From NCBI GenBank assembly GCA_013151315.1, contig JAADIN010000191.1:1-15041 (forward strand): a stretch of 15,041 nt of DNA. The letters are read 5' to 3'. Origin of the DNA: Planctomycetota bacterium (GTDB taxonomy: Bacteria; Planctomycetota; Planctomycetia; Pirellulales; Lacipirellulaceae). Shown one piece after another: positions 12,397-15,041 of this stretch. The position numbers and the translations under genes were made by a program. Below the pieces are notes generated by a model, which saw only the letters and a program-made list of their open reading frames with translations, had not been told where the DNA came from and made no database searches. Within the stretch, counting starts at the first letter, position 1, and every line of letters starts with the position of its first letter.

Positions 12397-13152
12397 ATGA
12401 AATATTCCATTGTTTTTTCGTTCTTGGTTCTACTGCTCGTTGGCAGCGCATTGACCTACGCTGTCGAAAAGGCTTCGACCGAAAAATACCATCTGCAGTA
12501 CGGGTTCAAAATGGGCGAGGTACTGCGCTATCGGGTGAATCACACGGCCGACATGCGTAGTACGATCGAAGAGACCTCGCAACAGGCCGAGAGCAAGAGC
12601 GAATCGATCAAGGCCTGGAAAGTGACCGACGTATTGCCCAATGGTGAAATCGAATTCGTCCACGTGGTCGAAGTCGTGCGGATGTCGAATCGTGTGCCCA
12701 ATCGTGCGGCAAGCGTGTTCGATAGTGAAACCGACGAAACTCCGCCTCCCGGTTTCGAACAGGCGGCGCGTGCCATTGGGGTGCCCCTCTCGGTGATTCG
12801 CATGACGCCCGCTGGCGAGATTGTCGAGCGGGTCGAAAAACATCCTCAGCCCGAGGCGAGCGACGACATGCCGATTACGCTGGAGCTTGCCGAAAAACCT
12901 ATCGCAGTAGGAGAACAGTGGGATGCAACCTACGATGTGCCGGTCGAGCGAAAGAGCGGCGCGAAGCTGCAGGTCCGCACACGTCGCGTTTGTACGCTGA
13001 AAAAGGTCGAAGCGGGCATTGCCACGATCAAGGTAGAATATCAGGTCCTGACGCCGGTCAGCCCCTTTCGAGTCGCAGTTGGTTCAGCGAATGATGAAAG
13101 GCTTGGTGCGATTCGATCTCGAACGGGGCCGTGTGGTTTCGCAAAAACTTGA
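12397..13152 (+). CDS. Secreted hypothetical protein, main part of a frameshifted gene
   Basis: This open frame of 251 codons starts at an ATG with a perfect AAGGAGG (12384-12390) at 6-nt spacing. Residues 1-22 (MKYSIVFSFLVLLLVGSALTYA) are a typical Sec signal peptide, so the product is exported. The mature part begins with YHLQYGFKMGEVLRYRVNHTADM and is rich in beta-strand-like segments. It may belong to the DUF6263-type exported proteins common in planctomycetes, but the function is unknown. The natural protein frame ends near 13062-13068: after TPVSPF the reading changes to an unlikely tail (ANDERLGAIRSRTGPCGFAKT), while the next frame carries the expected continuation. One extra base in the CCCC-TTT run would explain this. 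The last 28 codons or so are therefore artefact or mutation, and the true gene probably runs to 13285. Confidence 0.75.
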   Translation: MKYSIVFSFLVLLLVGSALTYAVEKASTEKYHLQYGFKMGEVLRYRVNHTADMRSTIEETSQQAESKSESIKAWKVTDVLPNGEIEFVHVVEVVRMSNRVPNRAASVFDSETDETPPPGFEQAARAIGVPLSVIRMTPAGEIVERVEKHPQPEASDDMPITLELAEKPIAVGEQWDATYDVPVERKSGAKLQVRTRRVCTLKKVEAGIATIKVEYQVLTPVSPFRVAVGSANDERLGAIRSRTGPCGFAKT

Positions 13153-13285
13153 TACCGACCGACGGGTGCTAGGTTTTGCCGGGGGGGCGAGCAGCATGCG
13201 CTACGTTTCGCGATACGAAGAGCAATTGCTAAAGCCGGGCGAAAAGTTGGCCCGTAAGCCGAATTCCTCTGAAGAGAGGAAGTGA
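13067..13285 (+). pseudogene. C-terminal part of the frameshifted secreted protein, in a different frame
   Basis: Removing one base from the run at 13062-13068 joins TPVSP to FESQLVQRMMKGLVRFDLE and on to RVLGFAGGASSMRYVSRYEEQLLKP, a smooth continuation of about 70 residues ending at the TGA at 13283-13285. The restored protein would have about 296 residues. This part has no start codon or ribosome binding site of its own that would make it a separate gene. The cause is either a sequencing or assembly error in a homopolymer or a real recent mutation. The downstream gene begins 3 bp after this stop, which supports 13285 as the natural end. Confidence 0.75.
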
Positions 13286-13287
13286 CG

Positions 13288-13452
13288 ATGCTGAATTTCT
13301 TATCGACGGGCATCAGCCTTGGTGCCGCGATCGCTGTGGTTTGCTCGTGGCACCGAAATCGTTCGATCGTCTGGATGATTGTCCACGGCACGCTTAGCTG
13401 GGTCTATGTCGTCTACTTTGCGCTGACGCGCGGGGCGGATGAGGTGCGGTAG
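13288..13452 (+). CDS. Small two-helix membrane protein (54 aa)
   Basis: I do not recognise this protein, but it looks real. The ATG at 13288 is preceded by AGGA (13277-13280) at 7-nt spacing and lies 3 bp after the stop of the secreted-protein gene, so the two are probably translated from one mRNA. The 54 residues contain two likely membrane helices: FLSTGISLGAAIAVVCSW (4-21) and SIVWMIVHGTLSWVYVVYF (27-45). The short basic loop between them (HRNR, 22-25) predicts the loop on the cytoplasmic side and both ends outside. It ends TRGADEVR with a TAG stop. It is just below common length cut-offs and may be missed by automatic annotation. The function is unknown; a link to the exported neighbour is only suggested by position. 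Confidence 0.7.
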   Translation: MLNFLSTGISLGAAIAVVCSWHRNRSIVWMIVHGTLSWVYVVYFALTRGADEVR

Positions 13453-13473
13453 CTTTCGTGACTTAGAACTCCG

Positions 13474-13490
13474 GCGATCTATCAGATCGC
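13474..13490. terminator. Weak hairpin between convergent genes
   Basis: GCGATCT (13474-13480) and AGATCGC (13484-13490) form a perfect 7-bp stem with a 3-nt loop, between the TAG of the small membrane protein and the stop of pyruvate kinase. A second copy of CAGATCGC lies at 13513-13520. There is no clear T tract on either strand. It may serve as a bidirectional terminator for the convergent genes, but the evidence is thin. Confidence 0.35.
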
Positions 13491-13520
13491 GGCTATTCTC
13501 TCTGACAGATTGCAGATCGC

Positions 13521-15008
13521 TTACTCTTCGCCTTCGACTTCATGCACGATGACGATGTCGTGAACGCCGGCTGCCATTTTGGAATCTTTGGGGCCTGCCG
13601 TCAGATGCGAACCTCCGACAATGACGATGCGGTCGCCCTTGGTGGCTATGCCGCTGCGGCATGCCCAGTGGTCGGTGTGCCGGATGAGTTGCTCGACATC
13701 GGTTGCCGGAGCGTTCCGTAGCGGCGTGACGCCCCAGTAGAGGCACATCTGTCGTAGCGTGGTTTCGATCGTGCTGACCCCTACGGTGGGCACGAAACTT
13801 CGTTGCTGGGAGAGGGCCAGTGCGGTTCGGCCGGAATGGCTGGCAACGACGACCAGCTTGGCTTCTAGCACGTGGGCCATCGTGCCGGCACCGCGGACGA
13901 CAGCGCTGGTCACATCGTGCAAACCGTCGGCCCGCTTCGAGCCCGATTCTCTCAAGGGCTGTCCTGCGATGCTCTCTTCGGTCGCTAGGGCAATTCGATT
14001 CATCATTTCGACGGCCAATCGCGGATGCTTGCCGATCGCGGTTTCGCCGGAAAGCATGCAGGCATCGGCACCATCGAGAATCGCGTTGGCGACGTCAGTC
14101 GTCTCGGCTCGTGTCGGTCGTTGCGACTCGTGCATGCTGTCGAGCATCTGGGTGGCGATGATGGCGGGCTTATGAAATTCCTGGCATTTGCGAATGATTC
14201 GTTTTTGGGCGAGCGGCATCTGGGCTACGTCGATTTCGACGCCCAGATCGCCTCGGGCGACCATCACGCCATCGGCTTCGGCGACAATTTCGTCGAGCCG
14301 TTCGAGTGCCTCGCTTTTTTCTATCTTGGCAATCACGCTTGCTCGGGAACCGCTCGAACGGATGATGTCTTTGAGCGTGCGGACTTCGTCGGGCGAGCGA
14401 ACAAAACTCAGGCTAACGAAATCGGCTCCTGTCTTGGCAGCCCAGATCGCGTGTTTGTGGTCTTCGACACTAATCGCCGGCACACTAAGCCGAATTCCCG
14501 GAAGATTGATCCCCTGCTTGCTGCGAATGGTGCCTTGCTGCACCACTCGCATTCGAGCACGGCCTGGCGAGACTTCTTCGACCACCATGCTGACCGTGCC
14601 ATCGGCGAGCATGACGTGATCGCCTATCGAGAGTTCGTTGACTAAGGGCTCGTAGCTAGATTGCAATTCGTTGGGTGCGGCGGATTCTCCTTGGACAAAG
14701 AAAAACTCCTCGCCTCGGGCGCAAAAGATGCTTTCATTTTCTAAGTCGCCAAGACGAAACTTGGGTCCGGCCAAATCGACCAAGATGGCAAGGGGCATGT
14801 TGAGATCTTTGCCTACCTGGCGGATGCGGTCGACAAAGACTTGTTGGGCGTCGGGATTGCCGTGCGCCATGTTGAGACGAAAAACGCTTGCCCCCGAACG
14901 CACGAGTTGCGTAAGCTGCTCGAGTTCGCCGCAGGAAGGGCCGACGGTCGCGATTATTTTGGTGCGCGACGGACGCAGATACTCGGGCGGCGTTTGGTAC
15001 TCATCCAT
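13521..15008 (-). CDS. pyk: Pyruvate kinase
   Basis: Pyruvate kinase transfers phosphate from phosphoenolpyruvate to ADP in the last step of glycolysis. From the ATG at 15008 the protein has about 495 residues, the normal length for a single-domain-set enzyme without an added PEP-utilising domain. RTKIIATVGPSC and FRLNMAHGNPD are the N-terminal barrel and substrate motifs. SVIAKIEKSEAL holds the catalytic lysine, VMVARGDLGVEI the metal-binding region, and QRPTRAETTDVANAILDGADACMLSGETAIGKHP the family signature. A small B domain lies between (GDLENESIF to GINLPG), and the C-terminal domain carries VVASHSGRTALALS. The frame remains open to the right edge (a GTG at 15041), so the start could lie upstream; 15008 gives a typical N-terminus but has no clear Shine-Dalgarno sequence. 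It is convergent with the small membrane protein gene. Confidence 0.94.
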   Translation of the reverse strand: MDEYQTPPEYLRPSRTKIIATVGPSCGELEQLTQLVRSGASVFRLNMAHGNPDAQQVFVDRIRQVGKDLNMPLAILVDLAGPKFRLGDLENESIFCARGEEFFFVQGESAAPNELQSSYEPLVNELSIGDHVMLADGTVSMVVEEVSPGRARMRVVQQGTIRSKQGINLPGIRLSVPAISVEDHKHAIWAAKTGADFVSLSFVRSPDEVRTLKDIIRSSGSRASVIAKIEKSEALERLDEIVAEADGVMVARGDLGVEIDVAQMPLAQKRIIRKCQEFHKPAIIATQMLDSMHESQRPTRAETTDVANAILDGADACMLSGETAIGKHPRLAVEMMNRIALATEESIAGQPLRESGSKRADGLHDVTSAVVRGAGTMAHVLEAKLVVVASHSGRTALALSQQRSFVPTVGVSTIETTLRQMCLYWGVTPLRNAPATDVEQLIRHTDHWACRSGIATKGDRIVIVGGSHLTAGPKDSKMAAGVHDIVIVHEVEGEE

Positions 15009-15041
15009 AAGTTGCTCGGAACAATCTGGGTCGATGCCCAC

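Noticed and set aside
14025..14645. 206-codon plus-strand frame opposite pyruvate kinase
   Set aside because: It lies wholly antisense to conserved pyruvate kinase motifs and has no ribosome binding site or domain.

Overview
The window looks like chromosomal housekeeping DNA from a planctomycete, probably of the Pirellulales type. This is inferred from protein style and gene order, not from a marker gene. GC content is moderate to high. Most genes are intact and bacterial: cell wall synthesis (murB, ftsQ), RNA regulation and modification (csrA, trmL), phospholipid head-group turnover (ugpQ-like and glpD-like), DNA repair (xseA, xseB), isoprenoid synthesis (ispA, dxs), cofactor and central metabolism (nadK, pyruvate kinase). 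No rRNA, tRNA, CRISPR array, phage or insertion-sequence gene was found.

Layout. Positions 1-524 (minus) hold the N-terminal part of a Gfo/Idh/MocA oxidoreductase cut by the window edge. Next come trmL (802-1284, plus), murB (1636-2514, plus) and ftsQ (2624-3595, plus). The three gaps before, between and after these plus-strand genes hold three different palindromic intergenic elements: 638-789, 1315-1379 and 2517-2604. csrA (3618-3836, minus) converges on ftsQ across an 11-G homopolymer. After a 455-bp gap without a convincing gene, a glycerophosphodiesterase gene (4292-4984) overlaps a short GlpD-type flavoprotein gene (4977-6152) by 8 bp. The products would act in sequence: glycerophosphodiester to glycerol-3-phosphate to dihydroxyacetone phosphate.

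Positions 6552-11072 form a likely operon, xseA-xseB-ispA-dxs. The order xseB-ispA-dxs is conserved with many other bacteria, and dxs begins at a TTG that overlaps the ispA stop codon. DXS makes DXP for the MEP pathway and IspA condenses the resulting C5 units. A small minus-strand gene resembling an orphan Phd-type antitoxin (11080-11322) converges on dxs. It is divergent from nadK (11467-12324), whose best promoter would give a leaderless mRNA.

The right end has a secreted protein gene broken by a one-base frameshift (12397-13285), a closely spaced 54-residue membrane protein (13288-13452), and pyruvate kinase on the minus strand reaching the right edge. I see no obvious new multi-gene system. 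The items most worth a second look are the direct-repeat-flanked palindrome upstream of trmL, the other two intergenic palindromes, the divergent DXS, the short GlpD, the orphan antitoxin-like gene, the frameshift, and the SSB-tail-like end of XseB.
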